Of a stretch of DNA of 64,000 nt, positions 1-8,261 are shown in pieces. The position numbers were made by a program, and so were the translations under genes. The notes below the pieces were generated by a model. The model was given only the letters and a program-made list of their open reading frames with translations. It made no database searches and had not been told where the DNA came from. The stretch is from DATFDN01 sp035685165 (GTDB lineage: Bacteria > Pseudomonadota > Alphaproteobacteria > Acetobacterales > Acetobacteraceae), in NCBI GenBank assembly GCA_035685165.1, contig DASRBI010000019.1, forward strand, positions 1 through 64,000. Reading direction: 5' to 3'. The number at the start of each line of letters is the position of its first letter. Within the stretch, counting starts at the first letter, position 1.

Positions 1-422
1 GCCCGCGCCAGCCGCCGCGCCACCGGGCTCGCCTCCAGCAGCGCCACGATCTCAGGATCGGCGAGATAGATCTGCACCCGCATCCCAAGCTCGGCCACCC
101 TCGGCGCGAGCTTGAGCAGCCAGCACCGCCCGCGCGGCAGCAGCGAGGCCGGCACCGCACGCCGGGGCTGCGCCGCCCCCGCCACCTCCGCCGCCTCGGC
201 CGGCGCGGCGCGCGGGCGTGGCGGCATGAGCTTCCCCGCCGCCCTCTTCACGATCAGCGCCTGGAAGGTCCGCATCATCAGCCCGAGCCGGTTCCAGATT
301 ACCAGAACCAACCCCGGCGGCATGGTGCGGTGCGCCTCGGCCACGTTGCGGCGCAGATCCTCGAACAGGACCCGCGTCCATTCGATCAGCCGCTCAGGCG
401 AGGAGGCAGCAGCCAGCTCCAT
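1..422 (-). CDS. Hypothetical protein, N-terminal part only
   Basis: The reading frame opens with ATG at 422 and continues past the left edge of the window, so only about 140 residues are visible and the C-terminus is missing. The N-terminal part is hydrophobic and looks helical (LVLVIWNRLGLMMRTF around residues 40-55). A proline/alanine-rich linker follows, then a second block containing LLPRGRCWLLKLAP. The pattern resembles uncharacterised proteins that I associate with Acetobacteraceae genomes, but I cannot name a function. Codon use is normal for the window: third positions are strongly G/C and no stop interrupts the frame. It is followed on the same strand, outside the window, by unknown sequence. 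A different minus-strand frame inside it (52-381) is a glycine-rich shadow. Confidence 0.7.
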   Translation of the reverse strand, partial: MELAAASSPERLIEWTRVLFEDLRRNVAEAHRTMPPGLVLVIWNRLGLMMRTFQALIVKRAAGKLMPPRPRAAPAEAAEVAGAAQPRRAVPASLLPRGRCWLLKLAPRVAELGMRVQIYLADPEIVALLEASPVARRLAR

Positions 423-513
423 CCGCCCAGTAAAGCATGGGAGTGGTTTAAAATTCGTTAGCGGGCACACCGAAGCGTCCGGTGAATGCAGGGTCGCCAG
501 CGCGAGCGGCTAC

Positions 514-534
514 CCCCTCCCGCAGGGAGAGGGG
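514..534. repeat. Imperfect palindrome, REP-like
   Basis: CCCTCCC, a three-base loop GCA, then GGGAGAGGG. It matches the perfect hairpin at 55918-55943 (core CCTCTCCCGC) except for a two-base deletion in the left arm. It lies in the 157-bp gap between the partial first gene and the kinase that ends at 580. Confidence 0.45.
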
Positions 535-579
535 ATTATCCCGCCCGCAGCGGTATCGCTCAGGCGCGCCGGCGAGCGC

Positions 580-2253
580 CTACGCCCGGCGCGCGCTTTC
601 CAGGGAAATCACGTTGCTCCCGTGCAGCGCGCGGCCGATGCTGGCGGCCAGCTCCTGCTGCTTGTAGGGCTTAGGGAGCCGGAGGATCTCCGCATCCGGG
701 CTTTCGGGCAGGTCGGCATAGCCGCTTGCCAGGATCACCGGAATCGCCGGCCAGTTCCGCCGGATGGTGCGGGCGAGCTCCAGCCCGGTCGAGTCCGGCA
801 TGACGTGATCGGTGATGACGAGATCGACCTTTGCCCCCACCCGCAACAAATCGAGCGCCCGCGCCGCCGAGGAGGCCTCGAGCACGATGTGCCCCAAATC
901 CTCCAGCATCGCCGCGGTACTGGACAGGATCAGCGGATCGTCATCGACAATCAGCACGCGGCAGGCAGGCGCGGCCGGGTCGGTCGGCGCCTCGGCCGGC
1001 TCCCCGGCGGTGGCCGCCTCGTGGTCCACCGGCAGCCATAGCCGCACCACGGTGCCCTCGCCGGGCCGGCTCGCGATCCGCATGGCGCCGCCGGATTGCA
1101 CCGCAAGCCCATGCACCATCGAGAGCCCAAGCCCGGTGCCCTTGCCCACCCCCTTCGTGGTGAAGAACGGCTCGGTGGCCCGCCGCAACGTCGTCTCGTC
1201 CATCCCGTGCCCGTTATCGGCGATGGAGACGCACACGAACTCGCCGGGCGGCAGCCCGCCCTGCACGTCGAGTTCGCGCTCATAGCTCGCGCGCACCTCC
1301 AGCCGCCCTCCGTCCGGCATCGCATCGCGCGCGTTGATCGCCAGGTTGAGCAGGGCAAGCTCCAGTTGGTGCGGATCGACGCGTACCGCCGGCAGGCTCG
1401 GTTGCAGCGCCACCGTCACCTCGACCACGGGGCCCACGGAGCGGCGCAGCATGTCGCTGAAATCCTCGACCAGCGCGCCCAGGTTGACGGACGTCGGCTT
1501 CAGCTCCTGGCGGCGGGCGAAGGCCAGCATCCGCTTGGTCAGGATCGCCCCGCGCTCCGCGCCCTCGATCGCGCCGTTCACCAGGCGCAAGAGCGGCGAA
1601 TCGGCCGGCAGGCGCTTTTTCAGCAGCGTCAGGTTGCCGAGCACCGCCATCAGCAAATTGTTGAAATCGTGCGCCACCCCGCCGGTCAACTGGCCGAGGC
1701 TCTCCATCTTCTGCATCTCGTGCACTTGCGCGAGCGCCGTCTCGCGCTCGCGCGTGCGCTGCTCCACGCGCCGCTCCAGCTCGGCGTTCGCCTCGGCGAG
1801 CTCCGCCGTCCGCGCCGCCACGCGGCTCTCGAGTTCGGCGTTGAGCTGCTCGAGCTGGCGGGTCTTGCGGTAGAGCTCGGCGAACAACTTCACCTTCGCC
1901 CGCAGCAGCTCCGGCACCACCGGCACCGCTACGTAATCCACCGCGCCGGCCTTGTAGCCCCTCAGTGCGTCGAGGTCGGTCATGTGGATGGCGGAGACGA
2001 AGATGATCGCCGTGCGCTCGAAACGCGGGTGCTCGCGGATCATGCGCGCCAGCTCGAACCCGTCGAGCTCCGGCATCGAGACGTCGGTCAGCACCACTGC
2101 GACGTCGTTGCGCAGGAGATGCGCCAGCGCCTCGCGCGCCGAACCCGCCTTGATCAGATTCTCGCCCAGTTCCTCAAGAATCACCTCGTAGCTCAATAGC
2201 TTCGCCGGCTGGTCGTCCACCAGCAGGATGTTCACCTTCTCGTCGGACGTCAT
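580..2253 (-). CDS. Soluble hybrid histidine kinase (REC-coil-HisKA-HATPase-REC)
   Basis: The 557-residue protein has no membrane segment and is expected in the cytoplasm. The order is an N-terminal receiver (phospho-acceptor Asp57), a charged coiled coil at about 125-180, a HisKA domain with His195 in GGVAHDFNN, an HATPase_c domain at about 300-420 (N-box NLAINARDA, G-box GKGTGLGLSMV) and a C-terminal receiver with Asp482. In the first receiver the usual KP lysine is valine (VAVPVV), a variant I know from this kinase subtype. The ATG at 2253 was chosen because GGAGGA lies 7 bases before it; an upstream in-frame start would run into the preceding gene. It follows the multi-HAMP kinase by 14 bp and is very probably co-transcribed with it. 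The signal sensed is unknown. Phosphate exchange between the two kinases is plausible but inferred. Confidence 0.93.
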   Translation of the reverse strand: MTSDEKVNILLVDDQPAKLLSYEVILEELGENLIKAGSAREALAHLLRNDVAVVLTDVSMPELDGFELARMIREHPRFERTAIIFVSAIHMTDLDALRGYKAGAVDYVAVPVVPELLRAKVKLFAELYRKTRQLEQLNAELESRVAARTAELAEANAELERRVEQRTRERETALAQVHEMQKMESLGQLTGGVAHDFNNLLMAVLGNLTLLKKRLPADSPLLRLVNGAIEGAERGAILTKRMLAFARRQELKPTSVNLGALVEDFSDMLRRSVGPVVEVTVALQPSLPAVRVDPHQLELALLNLAINARDAMPDGGRLEVRASYERELDVQGGLPPGEFVCVSIADNGHGMDETTLRRATEPFFTTKGVGKGTGLGLSMVHGLAVQSGGAMRIASRPGEGTVVRLWLPVDHEAATAGEPAEAPTDPAAPACRVLIVDDDPLILSSTAAMLEDLGHIVLEASSAARALDLLRVGAKVDLVITDHVMPDSTGLELARTIRRNWPAIPVILASGYADLPESPDAEILRLPKPYKQQELAASIGRALHGSNVISLESARRA

Positions 2254-2267
2254 GAAAACGTCCTCCT

Positions 2268-5200
2268 TCACCGGTGCAGCCAAATACGCAGCGCCGACAG
2301 CAGCTGATCGGTGTTCACGGGCTTCGCGAGGTAGTCGGAGGCACCCGCTTGCAGGCATTTCTCGCGATCGCCCTGCATCGCCTTCGCCGTCAGCGCGATG
2401 ATCGGCAGCCGGCGGAAGCCGCTATTGGCGCGGATCTCCCGCATCGTCTCATAGCCGTCCATTTCCGGCATCATGATGTCCATCAGCACGATCGCGACGT
2501 CCGGCGTGCTCTCAAGGGTCGCGATCGCCTCGCGCCCGGTGGTCGCGGTCAGCACCTTCATGCCGCGCCGCTCGAGCACGCTCGAGAGCGCGAAGATGTT
2601 GCGCGGATCGTCGTCCACCAGCAGCACGCGCCGCCCGACCAGGTTCTCGTCGGAACTGTGCAGCCGCTCCAGCATCCGCTGCTTCTCGGGCGGCATTTCG
2701 GCCACCACCCGGTGCAGGAACAGCGCCGTCTCGTCCAGCAGGCGCTCGGGGCTTTCGACGCCCTTTACCACCACGCTGCGAGCCATCGTGTGCAGTTGCG
2801 CGTCCTCCTCGGGCGACAATTCGCGCCCGGTGAACACCACCACGGGCGTGTCGCTAAGCGCGGCATCGGCGCGCATCCGCTCCAGCACGTCGAAGCCGGA
2901 CATGTCGGGCAGCCGCAGGTCAAGCACGACGCAATCCGGCGCATCCCGCCGCATCGCCTCGAGCGCCTCCTGCCCGGTCTCCACCTCCAGGATGTCCACG
3001 TCGTTGTCGCGCAGCAATTCGGTCACGCCGAGCCGCTCCGCCGGATCGTCTTCGACGAGCAGCAGCCGCTTGCGCCGCTTCGGCTGCGCGAATCCGGTGA
3101 TGCGCTCCAGCGCGTCGCGCAAACTCTCGGCCGTGGCCGGCTTGGTGATGAACGAGAACGCGCCGCACGAGAGCCCGTGCCGGCGATCCTCATCCAAGGT
3201 GACGATCTGGACCGGGATGTGCCGTGTCGCCGGATCGCGCTTGAGCTGGCTCAGCACGGTCCAGCCGAGCATGTCCGGCAGGAACACATCGAGCGAGACC
3301 GCCATCGGGCGATACCGCCGCGCCAGCGCCAGCGCCTCCGCGCCGCGGCTCGCCACCAATACTTTCAGCCCGTGATCATACGCGAGATCGACGATGATTC
3401 GCGCATAATGCGGATCGTCCTCGACGATCAGCAGCACCGCGTCAGAGGGCTCGATGTTCGCCCGGTCGTCCGGCACGTGCTCGATCTGATTCTCCGGCAG
3501 CCGCAGCCGCGCCGGCATTTCGCCGTGCGCCTCGGGCGCCCGCACCGGCGCCGCGCTGCCCATCAGCAGCCGCGCCGGCGTGGTCGGCCCCACATAGTTC
3601 AGCGGCAGGAACAAGGTGAACGTGCTGCCGATGCCCGGGATGCTGCGAAGCTGGATTTCGCCGCCCAGCAAATGCGCGAGCTCGCGCGAGATGGCGAGCC
3701 CCAGCCCGGTGCCGCCATATTTGCGGCTGGTACTGGCGTCGGCCTGCTGAAACGCCTCGAAGATGATGCGCTGCTTTTCGGGCGGGATCCCGATGCCGGT
3801 ATCCGTGACCTCGAAGGCGACCACCACCGGCGATTGCCGGAGCACCGGATGATCCTGCGTCCAACCCTCGTTCGCCCGCGCGATCCTCAGGCGCACGCCG
3901 CCATGCTCGGTGAACTTGAAGGCGTTGGAGAGCAGGTTCTTGAGCACCTGTTGCACGCGCTTGCTGTCGGTGGTGATCGTCCGCAAGGCAGGATCGACAT
4001 CGACCTCGAACGACAGTCCGCGTGTTTCCGCCTCGTGGCGGAACGGTCGCGTGACGGTCTCCTGCAAGCCGGAAAGCACGATTTCCTCCGCCTCCACCGA
4101 TACGGTGCCGGACTCGATCTTGGAAAGATCGAGAATGTCGCTGATCAGGTTGAGCAGGTCGGTTCCCGCCGCGTGGATCGTTCGCGCGAACTCCACCTGC
4201 CGCGGCGACAAATTGCCCTCCGGGTTCTCGCCGAGCTGCTGGCCGAGGATCAGGATCGAGTTGAGCGGCGTCCGTAGCTCGTGCGACATGTTGGCCAGGA
4301 ACTCGGACTTGTATTTGGAGGTCAGCGCCAGTTCTGTCGCCTTCTCCTCCAGTGCCCGGCGCGCCTGCTCGATCTCCTGGTTCTTGCGTTCCACCTCCAC
4401 GTTGCGCTCGGCGAGCTGCTGCGCTTTGAGCTCAAGTTGCTCGTTGGTCTGTTGCAGCTCGCGTTGCTGCATCTGCAATTCGGTCGCGAGCTGCTGGGAC
4501 TGCTTGAGCAGCCCCTCGGTCTGCATCGTCGCCTCGATGCTGTTCAGCACGATGCCGATGCCGCCGGTGAGCTGTTCGAGGAAGGCTTTTTGCAGATCGG
4601 TGAAGGTGCCGACCGAGGCCAGCTCGATCACCGCCTTCACCTGGCCCTCGAACAGCACCGGCATCACGAACAGGCTGCGCGGGTGAACCTTGAGCAGCCC
4701 GGAACGCACCGGCACCGCGTCCTTGGGTACGTCCTGGATCAGCCGGCGGCGCCCGTCGGCCGCTACCTGCCCGATCAGCCCTTCGCCGAAGGCGAGCCGG
4801 TCGGCATGGCCCTCGGTGCCACCGTCCGCGTACGCCGACAAAAGCCTCAGGCCCGCGCCCGCCTCCGGCGACGCTTCGGTTTCGACCAGGTAGATCACGC
4901 CGTTCTGCGCCTCGACCAGCGGCGCGAGTTCCGACAACAACATGCGCCCGACGGTGGCGAGGTCGCGCTGGCCCTGGAGCATGTTGGTGAAGCGCGCGAG
5001 GTTGGTCTTGAGCCAGTCCTGCTCGGTGTTGCGCTCCGTCGTCAGACGGAGATTGTCGATCATTGTGTTGAGGTTGTCCTTGAGCTCGGCCACCTCGCCC
5101 CGCGCCTCGACCTGGATCGAGCGCGTGAGATCGCCCTTCGTCACCGCCGTCGCCACCTCGGCGATCGCGCGCACCTGGGTCGTCAAATTCGCCGCCAGCA

Positions 5201-7778
5201 GGTTCACGTTGCCCGTCAGGTCCTTCCAGGTGCCGGCCGCGCCCGGCACGTTCGCCTGCCCGCCGAGCCGCCCTTCGACGCCCACCTCGCGCGCCACCGT
5301 CGTCACCTGGTCGGCGAAGGTGGCGAGCGTGTTCGTCATGTTGTTGATCGTCTCGGCGAGCGCAGCGACCTCGCCCTTGGAGGTCATCGTCAGGTTCTGC
5401 TTGAGATCGCCGTTGGCGACCGCGGTGACGACCTTCACGATGCCGCGCACCTGATCGGTCAGGTTGGCCGCCATCACGTTCACCGTGTCGGTCAGATCCT
5501 TCCAGGTGCCCGCTACGCCCGGCACCACCGCCTGCCCGCCGAGCTTGCCCTCGGTGCCGACCTCGCGGGCGACGCGCGTGACCTCCGAGGCGAAGGCATT
5601 GAGCTGATCGACCATCGTGTTGATGGTGTTCTTGAGTTCGAGGATTTCGCCCTTCACGTCCACGGTGATCTTGCGCGACAGGTCGCCGCGCGCCACCGCC
5701 GTCGTCACCTCGGCGATGTTGCGAACCTGGGTCGTCAGGTTCGCCGCCAGCAGGTTCACGTTGTCGGTCAGATCCTTCCAGGTGCCCGCTACGCCCGGCA
5801 CCACCGCCTGCCCGCCGAGCCTTCCCTCGGTGCCGACCTCGCGCGCGACGCGCGTCACTTCGGCGGCGAAGGAGCGCAACTGCTCGACCATCGTGTTGAG
5901 TGTCTCCTTGAGCAGCAGGATTTCGCCGCGCACGTCGACGGTGATTTTCTTGGAAAGATCGCCGTTGGCGATCGCGGTCGCCACCTCGGCGATGTTCCGC
6001 ACCTGGCCGGTCAGGTTCGAGGCCATGAAATTGACGTTGTCGGTCAGGTCCTTCCACGTGCCGCCGACGCCCGGCACCAGCGCCTGCCCGCCGAGCTTGC
6101 CCTCGGTGCCGACCTCGCGCGCCACGCGCGTCACTTCCGAGGCGAAGGCGTTGAGCTGATCGACCATCGTGTTGATGGTGTTTTTCAGCTCCAGGATCTC
6201 GCCCTTGACGTCCACGGTGATCTTGCGCGACAGGTCGCCGCGCGCCACCGCCGTCGTCACCTCGGCGATGTTGCGCACCTGCGCTGTCAGGTTGTCCGCC
6301 ATCGAGTTGACGTTGTCCGTGAGGTCCTTCCAGGTGCCCGCCACGCCCGGCACCTGCGCCTGCCCGCCGAGCTTGCCCTCGGTGCCGACCTCGCGCGCGA
6401 CGCGCGTGACTTCGCCCGCGAAGCGGTTGAGCTGATCGACCATCGTGTTGAGCGTTTCCTTCAATTGAAGGATTTCGCCGCGCACATCGACGGTGATCTT
6501 GCGGGATAGGTCGCCGTTGGCGATCGCGGTCGCCACCTCGGCGATGTTGCGGACCTGCGCCGTCAGGTTGCCCGCCATCGAGTTCACGCTGTCGGTCAAG
6601 TCCTTCCAGGTACCGGCGACACCCGGCACCTGCGCCTGCCCGCCGAGGCGGCCTTCCGTGCCTACCTCGCGTGCCACGCGCGTCACTTCCGAGGCGAAGG
6701 CGTTGAGCTGATCGACCATCGTGTTGATGGTGTCCTTCAGCTCCAGGATTTCGCCCCGCACATAGACGGTGATCTTGCGGGACAGGTCGCCGCGCGCCAC
6801 CGCCGTCGTCACCTGCGCGATGTTGCGGACCTGGTCGGTCAGGTTGCCGCACATCGCGTTCACGCTGTCCGTCAAGTCTTTCCAGGTGCCGGCGACACCC
6901 GGCACAATCGCCTGCCCGCCGAGCTTGCCTTCGGTGCCCACCTCGCGCGCCACGCGCGTCACTTCGGAGGCGAAGGATCGAAGCTGATCGACCATCGTGT
7001 TGATGGCCTCCTTCAGCAGCAGGATCTCGCCGCGCACATCGACGGTGATCTTCTTCGACAGGTCGCCGTTCGCCACCGCGATCGTCACGTCGGCGATGTT
7101 GCGGACCTGCGCCGTCAGGTTGCTCGCCATCGAGTTGACGGATTCGGTCAGGTCTTTCCACACGCCGGTGACTTCGCGCACTTGCGCCTGGCCGCCGAGC
7201 TTGCCGTCGGTGCCGACCTCGCGCGCGACGCGCGTCACCTCCGAGGTGAACACGCTGAGCTGCTTGATCATCGTGTTGACGATGGTGGCGGAGCGCAGAA
7301 ACTCGCCCTCGAGCTGCCGTCCGTCCACCTCCAGCGGCACGGTTTGCAAGAGGTCGCCCTTCGCCACCGCACTGATGGCGCGCGTCACCTGCGTGGTCGG
7401 CCACAGCAGATCGTCGATTAGATTGTTGACCGACGATTCCATGTCGCCCCAGGCGCCGTTCGAGAAGGCGAAGCGCACGCGCTGGCGGGTGCGGCCCTCG
7501 CGTCCGACGACTTGCCCGACCAGCTCGAGCTGTTCGGCCATGCGCTCGTTGGCGGCGACGATCTCGTTGAACCGGTCGGCGATGCGCCCGGCGGTGCCGG
7601 CCTGGTTGATCGGCAGCCGCACGGAAAAGTCGCCGCTCCGCACGCGCTCGAGCGCGAGCAGCAGATCGTCGGCGCCGAATCCCGCGCCGTTGCGGCTCGC
7701 CGCCGTCTCGCGGGCGATCGAAACTTCCGGCGCAGCCGCGCCGTTGGTCGTCGTCGCGCCGTCGTGGACGGGATCCAT
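2268..7778 (-). CDS. Multi-HAMP hybrid histidine kinase with GAF and three receivers
   Basis: At 1836 residues this is the largest protein in the window. It has no signal peptide or membrane helix. A first HAMP-like stretch (about 35-180) precedes eight 92-residue HAMP-type repeats (about 180-910), each with VGTEGKLGGQA and WKDLT signatures. These are followed by a GAF domain (about 920-1080), a glutamine-rich coiled coil, HisKA with His1166 (ANMSHELRTPLNS), HATPase_c (about 1280-1395) and three receivers with acceptor Asp near 1496, 1617 and 1766. The second receiver has KG instead of KP. The architecture resembles soluble group III kinases such as fungal Nik1, where the HAMP array is the sensor. 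The ATG at 7778 has AGGAG eight bases upstream and was preferred to an in-frame start 39 codons earlier. A TATGAT hexamer at 7824-7819 could be its -10 element, without a good -35. The substrate is unknown. Confidence 0.93.
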   Translation of the reverse strand: MDPVHDGATTTNGAAAPEVSIARETAASRNGAGFGADDLLLALERVRSGDFSVRLPINQAGTAGRIADRFNEIVAANERMAEQLELVGQVVGREGRTRQRVRFAFSNGAWGDMESSVNNLIDDLLWPTTQVTRAISAVAKGDLLQTVPLEVDGRQLEGEFLRSATIVNTMIKQLSVFTSEVTRVAREVGTDGKLGGQAQVREVTGVWKDLTESVNSMASNLTAQVRNIADVTIAVANGDLSKKITVDVRGEILLLKEAINTMVDQLRSFASEVTRVAREVGTEGKLGGQAIVPGVAGTWKDLTDSVNAMCGNLTDQVRNIAQVTTAVARGDLSRKITVYVRGEILELKDTINTMVDQLNAFASEVTRVAREVGTEGRLGGQAQVPGVAGTWKDLTDSVNSMAGNLTAQVRNIAEVATAIANGDLSRKITVDVRGEILQLKETLNTMVDQLNRFAGEVTRVAREVGTEGKLGGQAQVPGVAGTWKDLTDNVNSMADNLTAQVRNIAEVTTAVARGDLSRKITVDVKGEILELKNTINTMVDQLNAFASEVTRVAREVGTEGKLGGQALVPGVGGTWKDLTDNVNFMASNLTGQVRNIAEVATAIANGDLSKKITVDVRGEILLLKETLNTMVEQLRSFAAEVTRVAREVGTEGRLGGQAVVPGVAGTWKDLTDNVNLLAANLTTQVRNIAEVTTAVARGDLSRKITVDVKGEILELKNTINTMVDQLNAFASEVTRVAREVGTEGKLGGQAVVPGVAGTWKDLTDTVNVMAANLTDQVRGIVKVVTAVANGDLKQNLTMTSKGEVAALAETINNMTNTLATFADQVTTVAREVGVEGRLGGQANVPGAAGTWKDLTGNVNLLAANLTTQVRAIAEVATAVTKGDLTRSIQVEARGEVAELKDNLNTMIDNLRLTTERNTEQDWLKTNLARFTNMLQGQRDLATVGRMLLSELAPLVEAQNGVIYLVETEASPEAGAGLRLLSAYADGGTEGHADRLAFGEGLIGQVAADGRRRLIQDVPKDAVPVRSGLLKVHPRSLFVMPVLFEGQVKAVIELASVGTFTDLQKAFLEQLTGGIGIVLNSIEATMQTEGLLKQSQQLATELQMQQRELQQTNEQLELKAQQLAERNVEVERKNQEIEQARRALEEKATELALTSKYKSEFLANMSHELRTPLNSILILGQQLGENPEGNLSPRQVEFARTIHAAGTDLLNLISDILDLSKIESGTVSVEAEEIVLSGLQETVTRPFRHEAETRGLSFEVDVDPALRTITTDSKRVQQVLKNLLSNAFKFTEHGGVRLRIARANEGWTQDHPVLRQSPVVVAFEVTDTGIGIPPEKQRIIFEAFQQADASTSRKYGGTGLGLAISRELAHLLGGEIQLRSIPGIGSTFTLFLPLNYVGPTTPARLLMGSAAPVRAPEAHGEMPARLRLPENQIEHVPDDRANIEPSDAVLLIVEDDPHYARIIVDLAYDHGLKVLVASRGAEALALARRYRPMAVSLDVFLPDMLGWTVLSQLKRDPATRHIPVQIVTLDEDRRHGLSCGAFSFITKPATAESLRDALERITGFAQPKRRKRLLLVEDDPAERLGVTELLRDNDVDILEVETGQEALEAMRRDAPDCVVLDLRLPDMSGFDVLERMRADAALSDTPVVVFTGRELSPEEDAQLHTMARSVVVKGVESPERLLDETALFLHRVVAEMPPEKQRMLERLHSSDENLVGRRVLLVDDDPRNIFALSSVLERRGMKVLTATTGREAIATLESTPDVAIVLMDIMMPEMDGYETMREIRANSGFRRLPIIALTAKAMQGDREKCLQAGASDYLAKPVNTDQLLSALRIWLHR
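5052..7259 (-). repeat. Eight tandem 276-bp repeats encoding HAMP modules
   Basis: Within the kinase gene the segment encoding VAREVGTEGKLGGQA through WKDLT and GDLSRKITVDVRGEI recurs eight times at a 276-bp (92-codon) period. Several neighbouring units are nearly identical at DNA level, for example those around 5600, 6150, 6430 and 6700. The outermost units (first VGTDGKLGGQ, last VGVEGRLGGQ) are more diverged. Limits are approximate because unit boundaries are arbitrary. Confidence 0.85.
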
Positions 7779-8143
7779 GCGCAGCTCCTGGTGCTTGGTC
7801 TCAGTGATTCCGGCCAGTATCATATCTCCGCCATGTTCGCGTAAGGTGGAACGACGGCTCGGAATCACCGGTCTCACAGGTTGTTGAAGCCGCAACCTCG
7901 CAGGTCTTGGCGAAAACGCACTCGTTGCTCGGTCGCCCGAGCAGCAGGCTCATCAGGTCCTTAGCCGGTGCTCAAGAACCAGCTCCGCCGGTCCCGGTCG
8001 CTGTCTCTCGCCGAATGGACGCGCCGATCCCGTGTTCGGTCATCGTTTTTGCGACCGCAGCGACGGTCGCCGCCGGCAATCACGGCGTCAGGAGAGTCAA
8101 GCGTTGCGGCGCTTGAGGATCACACCATGCGGCGGGATACGAT
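7779..8143. other. Intergenic gap, 365 bp
   Basis: This lies between the start of the multi-HAMP kinase and tRNA-Ser. The kinase promoter should be here; TATGAT at 7824-7819 (minus strand) is the only recognisable element. Short open frames on the plus strand (7907-8116, 7968-8249) have no ribosome-binding site or recognisable protein character and were not called. I see no repeat or terminator. Confidence 0.5.
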
Positions 8144-8231
8144 CGGAGGGAGTGGGATTCGAACCCACGGTACGCTGTTAACGCACACACGCTTTCCAAG
8201 CGTGCGCCTTAAGCCGCTCGGCCATCCCTCC
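8144..8231 (-). tRNA. tRNA-Ser (anticodon GGA)
   Basis: A class II tRNA. The acceptor stem GGAGGGA pairs with TCCCTCC and the discriminator base is G. The D-arm reads GGCCGAGCGGCTTAAGGC, the anticodon arm ACGCTTGGAAAGCGT has GGA in the loop, the variable arm is long, and the T-arm GTGGGTTCGAATCCCAC is intact. CCA is not encoded. It reads UCC and UCU serine codons. It begins 30 bp after the lepA stop on the same strand with no terminator hairpin between, so it could be processed from a lepA transcript. Confidence 0.97.
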
Positions 8232-8261
8232 AGGCACGGAACCGTATAGCGCGGCAGCGCC

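Noticed and set aside
2274..4277. A 667-residue plus-strand frame opposite the multi-HAMP kinase
   Set aside because: His/Arg/Gln-rich shadow with no recognisable domain. The opposite strand is a clear kinase.
7907..8116. Small plus-strand frame before tRNA-Ser
   Set aside because: No ribosome-binding site and no protein-like pattern; another frame overlaps it equally well.
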